Positions 1 to 8,073 of a DNA stretch of 64,000 nucleotides are shown piece after piece. Numbering within the stretch: the first letter of the stretch is position 1; every line of letters starts with the position of its first letter. The notes beneath the pieces were generated by a model that was not told where the DNA came from, did not search any database, and worked only from the letters and a program-made list of their open reading frames with translations. The stretch is from JAPWJZ01 sp041287865 (lineage in GTDB: Bacteria; Pseudomonadota; Alphaproteobacteria; Micavibrionales; UBA2020). Location of the stretch: NCBI GenBank assembly GCA_041287865.1, contig JBGGMV010000036.1:1-64000 (forward strand), given 5' to 3'. Made by a program: the position numbers and the translations under genes.

Positions 1-540
1 GAGGCGTTCCAGGCGGGCTGGGTCAGGTATCTGACGCAGTATGCCAATGACGCAACTCTTGCCGGCGACCTGTATCTCCGCGGCCCTGTAGCCATGGCCC
101 GGCTGATACACGAGCACGGCGGGGGCGAGCGGTCGGTCGCGACGGCGGCATGTCTGGCTGGTCCAGCTGTCTTCTCCGAGCATCCTGCACAATGGTTGGA
201 CTTAAGGCTCGTGGAATTTTCCCGTGAAATCCGGGGCGTCGGGACGACGCCGCCCCAGGAACTCTACGGGAAGATTCCCGGGCTGTCCGACGACGCCCGC
301 GTCTTTCTGCAGGCCAGCGCCATCATGCTGATGGAGCAAGTGGCCGACCAGCCCCCCGCGCCCGACCAGTACCGCACATATACCGAAGCGCTTGATCTCT
401 ATTCCTGCGCGCGCGGCACGCAGGATTGCTACAAGCTGGATACGCGCTTCGAAATCGCGGCCATGAAGGCCACCACCGTCATGGAATGCCAGCCCAACAT
501 CTGGGCGGGCCGGCGCACGGAAACCCCGCTGCCGGCTTGA
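1..540 (+). CDS. Hypothetical protein, 5' end outside the window
   Basis: The frame is open from base 1 and ends with TGA at 538-540, so the start lies upstream. An internal ATG at 94 is not a convincing start because coding continues in frame before it. The visible 179 residues are soluble in character, with a few Cys (ACLAG, CARGTQDC, MECQP) and no membrane segment. I do not recognise the family. It faces the next gene tail to tail with a 7-base gap. Confidence 0.6.
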   Translation, partial: EAFQAGWVRYLTQYANDATLAGDLYLRGPVAMARLIHEHGGGERSVATAACLAGPAVFSEHPAQWLDLRLVEFSREIRGVGTTPPQELYGKIPGLSDDARVFLQASAIMLMEQVADQPPAPDQYRTYTEALDLYSCARGTQDCYKLDTRFEIAAMKATTVMECQPNIWAGRRTETPLPA

Positions 541-547
541 TAGTTCC

Positions 548-1072
548 TTACCCTTTTGATCCGTTGTTCTCGTTTATGAGTGGGTTACCTTCTAGCGGCT
601 CATAGGTAATATGGCCATCCTTGGACCATTTGGCATACGGCCCACGCCTCAGTGGGTTATTGGCTGTAGCAAATCCCGATTGTGTTCGGACGCTTTCCCC
701 GGGATTTTTCGGATTTGTGTAGTGCTTGCCAACCTCCATCGACGGAGCGTTACCTATATCACTCAAAGCCTGAGCCGTTAGGTAGAGTAATATAACGCCT
801 TTCTTGGGATCAGCCGCTTGCGAGCCTAGTTTATCTATCAAGGAAAGAAGTTCTTTTCCCTCAACTATGCGCTCGTCTTCTCTGGATTTAAGCGCATCGA
901 GCCATTCTCGCTCTATCCATTTAGAGAGTAAATCATGGCCGGCGCTAATTATCTCATCCTCTGATAAATCGGGATAGGTGTATCGAAAAAAAGAATACCA
1001 CTCCCATAGTTCATGCGCGTCCTGAACAAGGTCATCAAAAATGTTTTCTTCAACGGGCGATAGCTTCAACAC
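548..1072 (-). CDS. Hypothetical protein, last gene of the motA-motB-bpt operon
   Basis: A 174-residue acidic, soluble protein without signal peptide or membrane helix. The first half is helical and rich in Trp and aromatic residues; the C-terminal 50 residues are polar and probably extended. It starts with GTG at 1072 inside the end of bpt (7-base overlap), which suggests translational coupling; the adjacent TTG at 1069 is an alternative. Its base composition is more AT-rich than bpt and motB, so it may be a recent arrival. I cannot assign a function. Confidence 0.6.
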   Translation of the reverse strand: MLKLSPVEENIFDDLVQDAHELWEWYSFFRYTYPDLSEDEIISAGHDLLSKWIEREWLDALKSREDERIVEGKELLSLIDKLGSQAADPKKGVILLYLTAQALSDIGNAPSMEVGKHYTNPKNPGESVRTQSGFATANNPLRRGPYAKWSKDGHITYEPLEGNPLINENNGSKG

Positions 1073-1797
1073 GTAACGTCGCCCTTAGCAGACGGATGCT
1101 CTGAAAATTCAACCCACTTCTCGCCAATAAACAATTCCAGCGGCTGGAAGCGCGCCTTGTACGACATTTTCGGCGACTCTTTTATCCAGAGGCCGAGGTA
1201 GGCGTAGGGGCGGCCCGTTTGTTTCGTGTATTCCGCCAGTTTTAAAATCAGCCAGGTGCCGAGGCTGCGCTGCGGCATATCGGGCTCGAAGAAGCTATAG
1301 ACCGCGCTGGTGCCGTCGGGCGTTTCGTCGATCTGCATCACGGCCATGGCCCGTCCTTCCTCCCGCCCGATCAGGAAGCGTGTATTGTCGGGGAAGTCTT
1401 CCATCATCGCCTTGAATTCGCCGTAATTCATTTCGCCCATCGGGCCGCCTGTGTGGCGTGTGAACTGGTAGCGGCTGAAAAGCTCGTAAAGCTCCATCGT
1501 CGCCACCGGTTTTTCGACCGCCCATTCAAGCGCCGCGTTTTTCTTCAGCACGCGCGCGAAATGGGAGGGATTAAAATCCGCCACGCGCAGCCTTGCGCCG
1601 ATGCAGGCGGTGCAGGTAGGGCATTTCTGGCGATAGAACATGCCCTGCGTGCGGCGGAACCCGCGTTCGATCAATTGCGGCGCGGCGGCGGCGTCTTCCG
1701 CGCCGATGATGGTGAAAAGTTTCTGCTCCATCCGGCCTTCGAGGTAAGGGCAGGGCGCCGGTTCGGTCATGTAAAGAGGCAGGGAGGTCTTGGTCAT
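1066..1797 (-). CDS. bpt: Aspartate/glutamate leucyltransferase (N-end rule)
   Basis: Transfers leucine from leucyl-tRNA to proteins with N-terminal Asp or Glu, marking them for ClpS/ClpAP degradation in the cytoplasm. The 243-residue length fits the Bpt/ATE1 family. Visible signatures are the N-terminal PCPYLEGR segment, GFRRTQGMFYRQKCP, the Cys cluster CPTCTAC, and the C-terminal acyltransferase part with YLGLWIKESPKMSYKARF. Bpt is told from eukaryotic-type Ate by length and by this N-terminal pattern. The gene begins one base before the stop codon region of motB and overlaps the next gene, so it belongs to one transcript with the stator genes. Confidence 0.93.
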   Translation of the reverse strand: MTKTSLPLYMTEPAPCPYLEGRMEQKLFTIIGAEDAAAAPQLIERGFRRTQGMFYRQKCPTCTACIGARLRVADFNPSHFARVLKKNAALEWAVEKPVATMELYELFSRYQFTRHTGGPMGEMNYGEFKAMMEDFPDNTRFLIGREEGRAMAVMQIDETPDGTSAVYSFFEPDMPQRSLGTWLILKLAEYTKQTGRPYAYLGLWIKESPKMSYKARFQPLELFIGEKWVEFSEHPSAKGDVTC

Positions 1798-1798
1798 G

Positions 1799-2779
1799 TC
1801 ACGGGAAAGGAACAGTGCCTTTCTTGTCTTCTTTCCACCGCGGCGGCAGCGGCATGGTGGGTTTGCGCGCTTTTTTCAGGCCGGGCGTGAGTTTCTGTTT
1901 CAGGATCACAACGCTGATGCGGCGGTTGCGCGGGGACGTAGGATCGTTGGCCAGCAGCGGGTCGCGTTCGGCGCGGCCCTGCACGTTTTCGATGCGCAAG
2001 GGGTCGAGCTTGGCGCCTTCCATGATGCGGCGGCTGGCATTGGCGCGGTCGGCCGAGAGTTCCCAGTTGGAATAACCCGCTTTGTTCAGCGGGCTTGAAT
2101 CTGTGTGCCCGCGCAGCGACACGCGGTTCGGCAGCGCGGAGACGGTGTTGGCGATCATTTCCAGCAGCTTGATGGCGGCGGGCAGGGGCTTGGCGCTGCC
2201 CGGCTCGAACATCGGCTTGCCGTCCTGATCGACGATCTGGATGCGCAGGCCTTCGGGCGTCATGTCGACCAGCAGGTTGTCGGCGAATTCTTTCAGCTCC
2301 GGCTGGCTTTCGATCGCCTGCTTGATGGTTTCGCCGGTTTCGTCGAAGGCCTTATTGTCTTCCTTGTCCATTTCCTCGTTTTCGCGGATCTGGGCGTGGC
2401 GGCGGGCGTCATTGTTGCCGTCCTCGCCGTCTTCGCGGCCCACGCCCATCGCGGGGTCGTCCTGCATGGCCATCATCGGCGTTTTATCCGAGGTCATTGC
2501 GCCGTCGGGCGAGAGCGATGTTCCGCCCATCACGCCGCCGGAGCCGCTGGTCGAGGTCGCGATGCGCGGATCGGCGGGCGCGAAGTAGGAGGAGATCAGC
2601 ATCTTTTGCTCGTCCGTCGTGACGTTGAGCAGCCAGAGCAAGAGGAAGAAGGCCATCATGGCCGTCACGAAGTCAGCGTAAGCGACTTTCCAGGCGCCGC
2701 CGTGGTGGCCGCCCTGAACCTTCTTGATCTTTTTAATGATGATAATCGGCGCTTTTTCGTCGTCGGGCTTTTTTGCCAT
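1799..2779 (-). CDS. motB: Flagellar motor stator protein MotB
   Basis: Anchors the proton-conducting stator to peptidoglycan and pairs with MotA. Residues about 25-51 hold the single membrane helix, with KVAYADFVTAMMAFFLLLW; Asp36 is at the position of the proton-binding Asp32 of E. coli MotB, so coupling to H+ is likely. Residues 65-160 form a long polar, acidic periplasmic linker. Residues about 165-295 are an OmpA-like peptidoglycan-binding domain (SLRGHTDSSP, LSADRANASRRIM, NRRISVVI). The basic C-terminal tail is extra. It lies one base downstream of motA. No other flagellar genes are in the window. Confidence 0.96.
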   Translation of the reverse strand: MAKKPDDEKAPIIIIKKIKKVQGGHHGGAWKVAYADFVTAMMAFFLLLWLLNVTTDEQKMLISSYFAPADPRIATSTSGSGGVMGGTSLSPDGAMTSDKTPMMAMQDDPAMGVGREDGEDGNNDARRHAQIRENEEMDKEDNKAFDETGETIKQAIESQPELKEFADNLLVDMTPEGLRIQIVDQDGKPMFEPGSAKPLPAAIKLLEMIANTVSALPNRVSLRGHTDSSPLNKAGYSNWELSADRANASRRIMEGAKLDPLRIENVQGRAERDPLLANDPTSPRNRRISVVILKQKLTPGLKKARKPTMPLPPRWKEDKKGTVPFP

Positions 2780-2780
2780 G

Positions 2781-3641
2781 TTACGTCGCCGTCACGTTCT
2801 GCGTGGCCTCTTCGACCTCGAGGAAGGTGGGCTGCGCGTCATGCATCAGGATCTTGCGGCCGAATTCGATGGCGACTTGCGGCGCCGCGCCCTGCAAATA
2901 GGCGAGGATGCAGGTTTTCATGCAGAGCAGGTATTTCAATTCGCCGTCGTTGCGTTCCTTCATGGCCGAGGCCATGGGGGCGACGAAACCGTACGATAGC
3001 CACACGCCGAGGAAGGTACCGACAAGCGCGCCGCCGATCAACCGGCCCAGCACTTCGGGCGGCTCTGTGATGGCGCCCATGGTTTTAATGACGCCCAGAA
3101 CGGCGGCCACGATGCCGAGCGCCGGCAGGCCGTCGGCCATGGTCTGCATGGCGTGGGAGGTATGCCCGCGCTCGTTCGAGCGGGTTTCGATTTCCTGGTC
3201 CATCAGCGATTCAATTTCATGCGGCTTTTCCGCGCCGAGTGAAATGATGCGGAGGTAATCGCAGAGGAAGGTGACGGCGTCGTGGTTGCTATGAAAGCCC
3301 GGGAATTTCTTGAACATGTCGCTTTCGTCCGGGTTCTCGATATGCTGTTCCAGCGCCAGCCAGCCCTTGGTGCGGGCGGTCTTGAACACGATGAAGAGCA
3401 TCGAGAGCAGCTCGATATATTCCGCCTTGCCGAATTTGTCGGGCTTATAGATCGCCTTGATGTCGCGGAAGCAGGCGTGGATGACGTGTTTCGAATTGGC
3501 GATGACGAAGGCGGCGATGGCCGTGCCGAAAATGATCACAAGTTCGAAAGGCTGGTTCAGCACAGCCAGATGCCCGCCCAGCGCCATATAGCCGCCGAGT
3601 GTGCAAACGATGACCATGACGTGGCCGATAATCTTGATCAT
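2781..3641 (-). CDS. motA: Flagellar motor stator protein MotA
   Basis: Forms the proton channel and torque-generating part of the stator with MotB. The product has four hydrophobic segments (two near the N-terminus, two around residues 155-215, the latter with PALGIVAAVLGVIKTMG) and a large charged cytoplasmic loop. I start it at the ATG at 3641, which has a GGGGA SD 6 bases upstream and gives 286 residues beginning MIKIIGHVM, as in the family. An in-frame ATG at 3683 would add 14 polar residues without a good SD. It is the first gene of the motA-motB-bpt unit. Confidence 0.95.
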   Translation of the reverse strand: MIKIIGHVMVIVCTLGGYMALGGHLAVLNQPFELVIIFGTAIAAFVIANSKHVIHACFRDIKAIYKPDKFGKAEYIELLSMLFIVFKTARTKGWLALEQHIENPDESDMFKKFPGFHSNHDAVTFLCDYLRIISLGAEKPHEIESLMDQEIETRSNERGHTSHAMQTMADGLPALGIVAAVLGVIKTMGAITEPPEVLGRLIGGALVGTFLGVWLSYGFVAPMASAMKERNDGELKYLLCMKTCILAYLQGAAPQVAIEFGRKILMHDAQPTFLEVEEATQNVTAT

Positions 3642-3798
3642 GTGTCCCCAGTTACCCCTGCCGCCCTGACTAACGCGCGGCATATATATTATTGCGCAGT
3701 TTCACTGCATCATCAATTAAACCAGCCGTCTTTCCCTAATGCTGATATGGGGCGACGGATGCCGCCCCGACAGTACTAATGCAAAAGTCGGGCCGTTT
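3642..3798. other. Spacer between motA and the arginase gene with two inverted repeats
   Basis: This short AT-richer gap must hold the motA promoter and the end of the arginase transcript. A perfect inverted repeat GCAGT-TTC-ACTGC sits at 3696-3708, next to a run of alternating A and T (3682-3692) that could serve as a -10 region for motA. A second hairpin, GGGGCG to CGCCCC, lies at 3749-3768 and could end the arginase message, although no T-run follows. The roles are inferred from position only. Confidence 0.4.
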
Positions 3799-4728
3799 TC
3801 AGGCGGAGGGTTTCGTAAATACGTTTTCCATCAGCTTTTCAATGAGCTGCACGGTTTTGCCGCCCTTGTCCTGATGGGGGTTGAATTCGGCGATTTCGAG
3901 GGCGCGGAAGCCCTTTTGCCAGCCGATGCTTCTTAACGCCGGCAAGACGTCGGCGGCTTTCAATCCCTTGTCCTCGGGAGATCCCACGCCCGGTGAATCT
4001 TCGGGGCGGAAAGCGTCGAGGTCGATGGTCAGGCCGAAGGCATCGGTGCCGGTTGTGGCGCGCGCCAGCGCTTCGTCGTAGCAGGCCTTGAATCCGCGCG
4101 CTTCGACTTCGGCGAGGTAATAGACGCGCACGCCGTTGGCCCTGACGAATTCTTCCTCGGCGGGCTCGAAGCTGTGCGGCCCGATGATGCTGAGGTGCTG
4201 CGCCGATATTTTCGGCTGCAACCCGCCCAGCTGGCGGAATTGCTGCAAGCCATGGCCCAGTATCGCCGTTACCGGCTGCCCGTGCCACCAGCCGCCCCAT
4301 TTGCCCTGGTATGACGTATCATAGGTATGTGAATCCAGATGCGCATCTAACCAGATGAGGCCGAATTTGCCGTTGCTTTTCGTCGCTTCCACCGCGCCCG
4401 ACCATGTGCCGATGGCGGATGAATGATCGCCGCCGATGACGACGGGGATATTGCCCTGCTCCACCGAACGCTTCACCGTGCCCGACAGGCGGCGCAGGCT
4501 GGCCAGCGTATTGGGCAGCGTTTTTTCCTTGGTGTTCAGCTCGGCATGGTTGCCGAGGAATTTCAGCCCCAGCGGTCCGCGCCACACGGGTTTCACGCCG
4601 CAGTCGCGCAAGGTCGCCATGCAGGTATGGGCGCGCAGCTGGTGCGGCCCGTCTTCGGTGCGGAAATCGCGGCAGCCCCAGCCGCTGTCGAAACCTATCA
4701 CTTCCACGTTGAGGATGCGGTCGGCCAT
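3799..4728 (-). CDS. Arginase-family ureohydrolase
   Basis: A cytoplasmic Mn-dependent ureohydrolase, most likely hydrolysing arginine to ornithine and urea; agmatinase or another guanidino substrate is possible. Metal-binding motifs are present in order: GGDHSS, WLDAHLDSHT and LTIDLDAFRPEDSPG. The N-terminal GFDSGWGCRDFRTEDGP replaces the more usual arginase glycine-rich opening, so specificity is open. The chosen ATG at 4728 gives 309 residues, the family length. In-frame ATGs at 4815 and 4794 add a hydrophobic stretch but have no SD. The 4728 start also has only a distant AGGA, so the start is uncertain. No urease or ornithine gene is adjacent. Confidence 0.85.
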   Translation of the reverse strand: MADRILNVEVIGFDSGWGCRDFRTEDGPHQLRAHTCMATLRDCGVKPVWRGPLGLKFLGNHAELNTKEKTLPNTLASLRRLSGTVKRSVEQGNIPVVIGGDHSSAIGTWSGAVEATKSNGKFGLIWLDAHLDSHTYDTSYQGKWGGWWHGQPVTAILGHGLQQFRQLGGLQPKISAQHLSIIGPHSFEPAEEEFVRANGVRVYYLAEVEARGFKACYDEALARATTGTDAFGLTIDLDAFRPEDSPGVGSPEDKGLKAADVLPALRSIGWQKGFRALEIAEFNPHQDKGGKTVQLIEKLMENVFTKPSA

Positions 4729-4848
4729 AAGGTTATGTAATCCTGTTTGTTGCCCCCCATAAGATGACCGCGCGGCCGCAAAAAGTAAAGCCATGGAAAA
4801 GAGCCTGATATTCATGGCATAATCGGGACAGAGAAGGGGTGACTTGCC

Positions 4849-5706
4849 ATGATGATGCTGTGCTATTTCTACTGCATTCCCCTTGCATGGTTTTGCTATT
4901 ACATCATCGGCCCGACGGTTTTCGTGGCCGGCATGTTCGCGGTCAAGCGCGGCATCCGCAACCGCCGCAAGGGCCTGCGCCAGAACGCGTTTGTAATGAT
5001 GTTCGGCGCGGCGATAAAAATGTGCCTCTTCGACGTGCATATGCTGCGCGAGACGATACGCACGAAGGCCTGCGCGCTGACCAAGGCTTTCCCGCTCTTC
5101 GACTGCTCGCTGCTCGCCATCACCAAGCAGGAAACGATGAAGCTGGGCTTTATCGGCATGGTGGTGCTGGTGCTGGTCAGCATCGTGCTCTTCCGCTATT
5201 TCAACCTTTACGTGCCCGACCGCAAGGTTGTGGAAACCACGCCCGAACAGGTGAAGCTGCGCCAGTGGGTGAAATTCACTTTCTGGATGGTCATCTTCCT
5301 CGCCGCCTGGACGGGCGCGCCCTGGATCTGCGCGCTGGTGCTGGGCGGCACGCCCGCGATCTTCAAGACGATCACGGTCAACCAGATCGCCATAGGCGTC
5401 CTCGTCCTGCTGTTCATCGACTTCTGGAAGATGGAAAGCTGCGTCTGGGTGGTGCAGGCCGACAAGATGGGCAAGGAAAAAAACAAGCACCGCCACCTGC
5501 AGGAAAGCTGGACGCCCAAGGATACGCTGTGGATGACGGTATTCCTGTTCCTGCTGACCATGGGCCTGTCGTATGTGTCGAACGACATCCTGAACCCTAA
5601 AAAGATCACCGATGCGCCTACCACCACCGGCACGGTGAAAAGCTGGATACCCGATATCGACACCTCGAACCCGATGCTGGACCGCAACCAGCCGAAATTC
5701 CAGTAG
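4849..5706 (+). CDS. Multi-pass membrane protein of unknown function
   Basis: A 285-residue inner-membrane protein with about five hydrophobic segments (near residues 3-30, 45-60, 98-115, 140-165, 175-195 and 225-245) and a polar, Pro-rich C-terminal tail. The N-terminus is Cys- and aromatic-rich. The start at 4849 has a good AAGGGG SD. The stop TAG abuts the ATG of the carbonic anhydrase gene, so the two are translated together. This coupling hints at a role linked to bicarbonate or pH, but nothing in the sequence proves it. I do not recognise the family. Confidence 0.75.
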   Translation: MMMLCYFYCIPLAWFCYYIIGPTVFVAGMFAVKRGIRNRRKGLRQNAFVMMFGAAIKMCLFDVHMLRETIRTKACALTKAFPLFDCSLLAITKQETMKLGFIGMVVLVLVSIVLFRYFNLYVPDRKVVETTPEQVKLRQWVKFTFWMVIFLAAWTGAPWICALVLGGTPAIFKTITVNQIAIGVLVLLFIDFWKMESCVWVVQADKMGKEKNKHRHLQESWTPKDTLWMTVFLFLLTMGLSYVSNDILNPKKITDAPTTTGTVKSWIPDIDTSNPMLDRNQPKFQ

Positions 5707-6366
5707 ATGGCAACCGACGATCTTAAACACCTGCTGGATAACAACGTCGAATGGGCGGCGCGCATCAAGCGTGAAGATCCCGATTTTTTCAATAAACTCT
5801 CGGGCCAGCAGGCGCCGCAGTATTTGTGGATCGGCTGTTCCGACAGCCGCGTGCCCGCGAACCAGATCGTCGGCCTGCTGCCCGGCGAGATTTTCGTTCA
5901 CCGCAACGTCGGCAACCTTGTGATCCACAGCGACCTCAACTGCCTCTCCGTCGTGCAGTTCGCGGTGGATGTGCTGAAGGTAAAACATATCATCGTCTGC
6001 GGCCATTACGGCTGCGGCGGCGTGCATGCCGCGCTGGAAAACCGCAAGCTGGGCCTCGCCGACAACTGGCTGCGCATCATTCATGACAGCTATCTGCGCC
6101 GCGAACACCGCTTCCAGAAAATTTCCGACGAGCAACGCTGGCCCGCGCTGTGTGAAACGAATGTCATCGATCAGGTGAGATCAATGTCGCTGGCAACCGT
6201 CGTGCAGGACGCCTGGACGCGCGGGCAGGATTTAACCGTGCATGGCTGGATTTACGATATCGCCGATGGGCTATTGCGGCAGTTAATTAATGACGTGAAA
6301 ACCGTCGACAACCTCGACGCCCGCTGCCGCGACGCGATTGACGCGGCGGTGGCGCGGCACACCTAA
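5707..6366 (+). CDS. can: Beta-class carbonic anhydrase
   Basis: Catalyses the reversible hydration of CO2 to bicarbonate in the cytoplasm. The 219-residue length matches E. coli Can. Zinc ligands and the catalytic dyad are visible: Cys44, Asp46 and Arg48 in IGCSDSRVPA, and His100 and Cys103 in VCGHYGCGGV. The motif HRNVGNLV is also present. It begins immediately after the upstream membrane gene, forming a two-gene unit. A GC-rich hairpin that is also one arm of a 40-bp inverted repeat begins 7 bases after its stop and may terminate transcription. Confidence 0.95.
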   Translation: MATDDLKHLLDNNVEWAARIKREDPDFFNKLSGQQAPQYLWIGCSDSRVPANQIVGLLPGEIFVHRNVGNLVIHSDLNCLSVVQFAVDVLKVKHIIVCGHYGCGGVHAALENRKLGLADNWLRIIHDSYLRREHRFQKISDEQRWPALCETNVIDQVRSMSLATVVQDAWTRGQDLTVHGWIYDIADGLLRQLINDVKTVDNLDARCRDAIDAAVARHT

Positions 6367-6372
6367 GAACGC

Positions 6373-6412
6373 AACCCCGGCGCAGGCCGGGGTCTCAGGC
6401 CGTTGCAGAAAT
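6373..6412 (+). repeat. Left arm of a 40-bp inverted repeat
   Basis: These 40 bases recur as the reverse complement at 6834-6873 with a single mismatch (C versus A in the small loop). The outer 20 bases of each arm form their own hairpin, ACCCCGGC-loop-GCCGGGGT, while the inner 20 bases are non-palindromic. The left arm sits just after the carbonic anhydrase stop codon. The pair encloses one AT-rich gene. The structure is like a REP-type doublet or a MITE-like element. Confidence 0.85.
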
Positions 6413-6420
6413 CAATTTGT

Positions 6421-6828
6421 TCAATTTTCTTTAACGGTCAACTGATGAGACCATGGACGATCAAAGTTCAGCGGTTCGGGGCAACCCCACTTAATATAGG
6501 ACGAATAAAAATATGAATTGAAGTAACAAAGCCCCAAGAATAAGAGGGGGCAGTATAAAAAAACTAATAAGAGGCTCTTCAATTTAGGGAAGTGCATCCG
6601 GTTGAGAGACCACCAAAAACCAATTAGAGCCGGAAGGACGCTAATTATCAAAAGTTGAGGCAAGCCAACAATTTCATGTATTGCGCCGTCAGTATAATAA
6701 CAGGTGTATGAACCGTGCTTGGGCGTATTTGAGAGTGTTAAACCTGCGCTTGATACAAATGGATAAATAAAAACCAGCAATATAGTTAAAAGTACGTGCG
6801 CTTTTTTATTTTTCCAATCAATTTTCAT
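6421..6828 (-). CDS. Small AT-rich membrane protein between inverted repeats
   Basis: A 135-residue protein with a hydrophobic N-terminal segment, and further hydrophobic segments around residues 60-80 and 88-110; Cys-containing loops (TCYYTDG, WGCPEP) may face the periplasm. The ATG at 6828 is preferred because the longer open frame would run through the flanking repeat. GC content is clearly below that of carbonic anhydrase and hemB, and the gene lies between two inverted 40-bp repeats, which suggests acquisition from elsewhere. No family recognised. Confidence 0.55.
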   Translation of the reverse strand: MKIDWKNKKAHVLLTILLVFIYPFVSSAGLTLSNTPKHGSYTCYYTDGAIHEIVGLPQLLIISVLPALIGFWWSLNRMHFPKLKSLLLVFLYCPLLFLGLCYFNSYFYSSYIKWGCPEPLNFDRPWSHQLTVKEN

Positions 6829-6833
6829 GTTTA

Positions 6834-6873
6834 ATTTCTGCAACGGCCTGAGACCCCGGCCTTCGCCGGGGTT
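6834..6873 (-). repeat. Right arm of the 40-bp inverted repeat
   Basis: Reverse complement of 6373-6412 with one mismatch. It ends 5 bases before the hemB stop codon, so its terminal hairpin (6854-6873) lies directly downstream of hemB on the minus strand and could act as that gene's terminator. Each arm therefore lies next to the 3' end of a conserved gene. Confidence 0.85.
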
Positions 6874-6878
6874 ACAGT

Positions 6879-7916
6879 TTATGATTTCAGCATCCTTGCA
6901 ACATCGCAAGCAGCGTAGGTCAGCACCCCGTCGCAGCCCGCGCGTTTGAAGGCGAGCATCATTTCCATCACGGCCTTGTCGTAGTCGAGCCAGCCGTTTT
7001 GGGCGGCGGCCTTCAGCATCGCGTATTCGCCGGAGACATTATAGGCGAAGGTGGGCATCATGAATTCATCCTTCACGCGGCGGATAACGTCGAGGTAGGG
7101 CAGGCCCGGTTTCACCATCACCATGTCGGCGCCCTCGGCGATATCGAGCGCGACTTCGCGCAAGGCTTCGTCGGAATTCGCGGGGTCCATCTGGTATGTT
7201 TTCTTGTCGCCTTTCAGGTAAGCGCCCGAATTCACCGCATCGCGGAAGGGGCCGTAGAAGGCGGAGGCATATTTCGCGGCGTATGACAAAATGCCGGTAT
7301 TGATAAAGCCCGCCTCATCCAGCGCATCGCGGATCGCGCCGACGCGGCCGTCCATCATGTCCGACGGTGCGACGATATCGACGCCGGCCTCTGCCTGCGC
7401 CAAAGCCTGACGGCACAAAATTTCCACCGTTTCATCGTTCGCCACATAACCCGAGGCATCCAGCACGCCGTCATGGCCGTGGCTGGTATAGGGGTCGAGC
7501 GCGACGTCGCAGATAATGCCGAGGTCGGGGAATTCTTTTTTCAGCGCGCGCACCGCGCGGTTCACAAGGTTATCGGCCGTGCAGGCTTCTTCGCCATCCA
7601 GCGATTTTTTATCGCCGCTCACAACGGGGAACAGCGCGAGGGCAGGGATGCCGAGCTTCGCAGCGCCTTCGGCCTGTTTCAGCAGCATATCGAGCGACCA
7701 GCGGCTGACGCCGGGCATGGATTTGATTTGTTCTTCGACCTTGTTGCCTTCGAGCACGAAGACGGGCCAGATAAGATCGTTCACGCTCACCGCATTTTCG
7801 CTCACCATGCGGCGCGTCCAGCCATTGGCGCGGTTGCGGCGCAGGCGGGTGCGGCTGTCTTTCAATGTCGCTTTGGCGGGGGCTTCGGAGGGCTTGAGAG
7901 CGCGGACTGTTTTCAT
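6879..7916 (-). CDS. hemB: Delta-aminolevulinic acid dehydratase (porphobilinogen synthase)
   Basis: Condenses two 5-aminolevulinate molecules to porphobilinogen in haem synthesis. The product is 345 residues from the ATG at 7916, which has an AAAGGA SD; an in-frame TTG at 7934 would overlap that SD and is rejected. The two active-site lysines are visible, Lys215 in YAAKYASAFYG and Lys269 in MVKPG. The metal loop reads DVALDPYTSHGHDG, with Asp in place of the Cys cluster of zinc enzymes, so it is of the Mg-dependent, alphaproteobacterial type. Confidence 0.96.
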   Translation of the reverse strand: MKTVRALKPSEAPAKATLKDSRTRLRRNRANGWTRRMVSENAVSVNDLIWPVFVLEGNKVEEQIKSMPGVSRWSLDMLLKQAEGAAKLGIPALALFPVVSGDKKSLDGEEACTADNLVNRAVRALKKEFPDLGIICDVALDPYTSHGHDGVLDASGYVANDETVEILCRQALAQAEAGVDIVAPSDMMDGRVGAIRDALDEAGFINTGILSYAAKYASAFYGPFRDAVNSGAYLKGDKKTYQMDPANSDEALREVALDIAEGADMVMVKPGLPYLDVIRRVKDEFMMPTFAYNVSGEYAMLKAAAQNGWLDYDKAVMEMMLAFKRAGCDGVLTYAACDVARMLKS

Positions 7917-8008
7917 AGCGTTTTTCCTTTTCAAGCTTTATACAACCATCGCGCCCAAGCGTCAAAGACGGTATTTTCGTTTAATTTCAGTGGCATAATC
8001 GGCATCTG

Positions 8009-8037
8009 TTGACATAAATACCGTCCTTATCTACTCT
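8009..8037 (+). promoter_or_regulatory. Candidate sigma70 promoter
   Basis: A perfect -35 box TTGACA at 8009-8014 is followed after 17 bases by a weak -10 box TACTCT at 8032-8037. It lies 36 bases before the ATG of the gene at 8074. Confidence 0.5.
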
Positions 8038-8073
8038 TTTCAAGCTTACACACACTTATTTAAACGCGAGGAC

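Noticed and set aside
4729..6135. Long minus-strand open frame extending upstream of the arginase gene across the membrane protein and carbonic anhydrase genes
   Set aside because: It is antisense to two well-supported genes. The product is His/Ala-rich frame shadow without family motifs, and arginase homology begins only near 4728.
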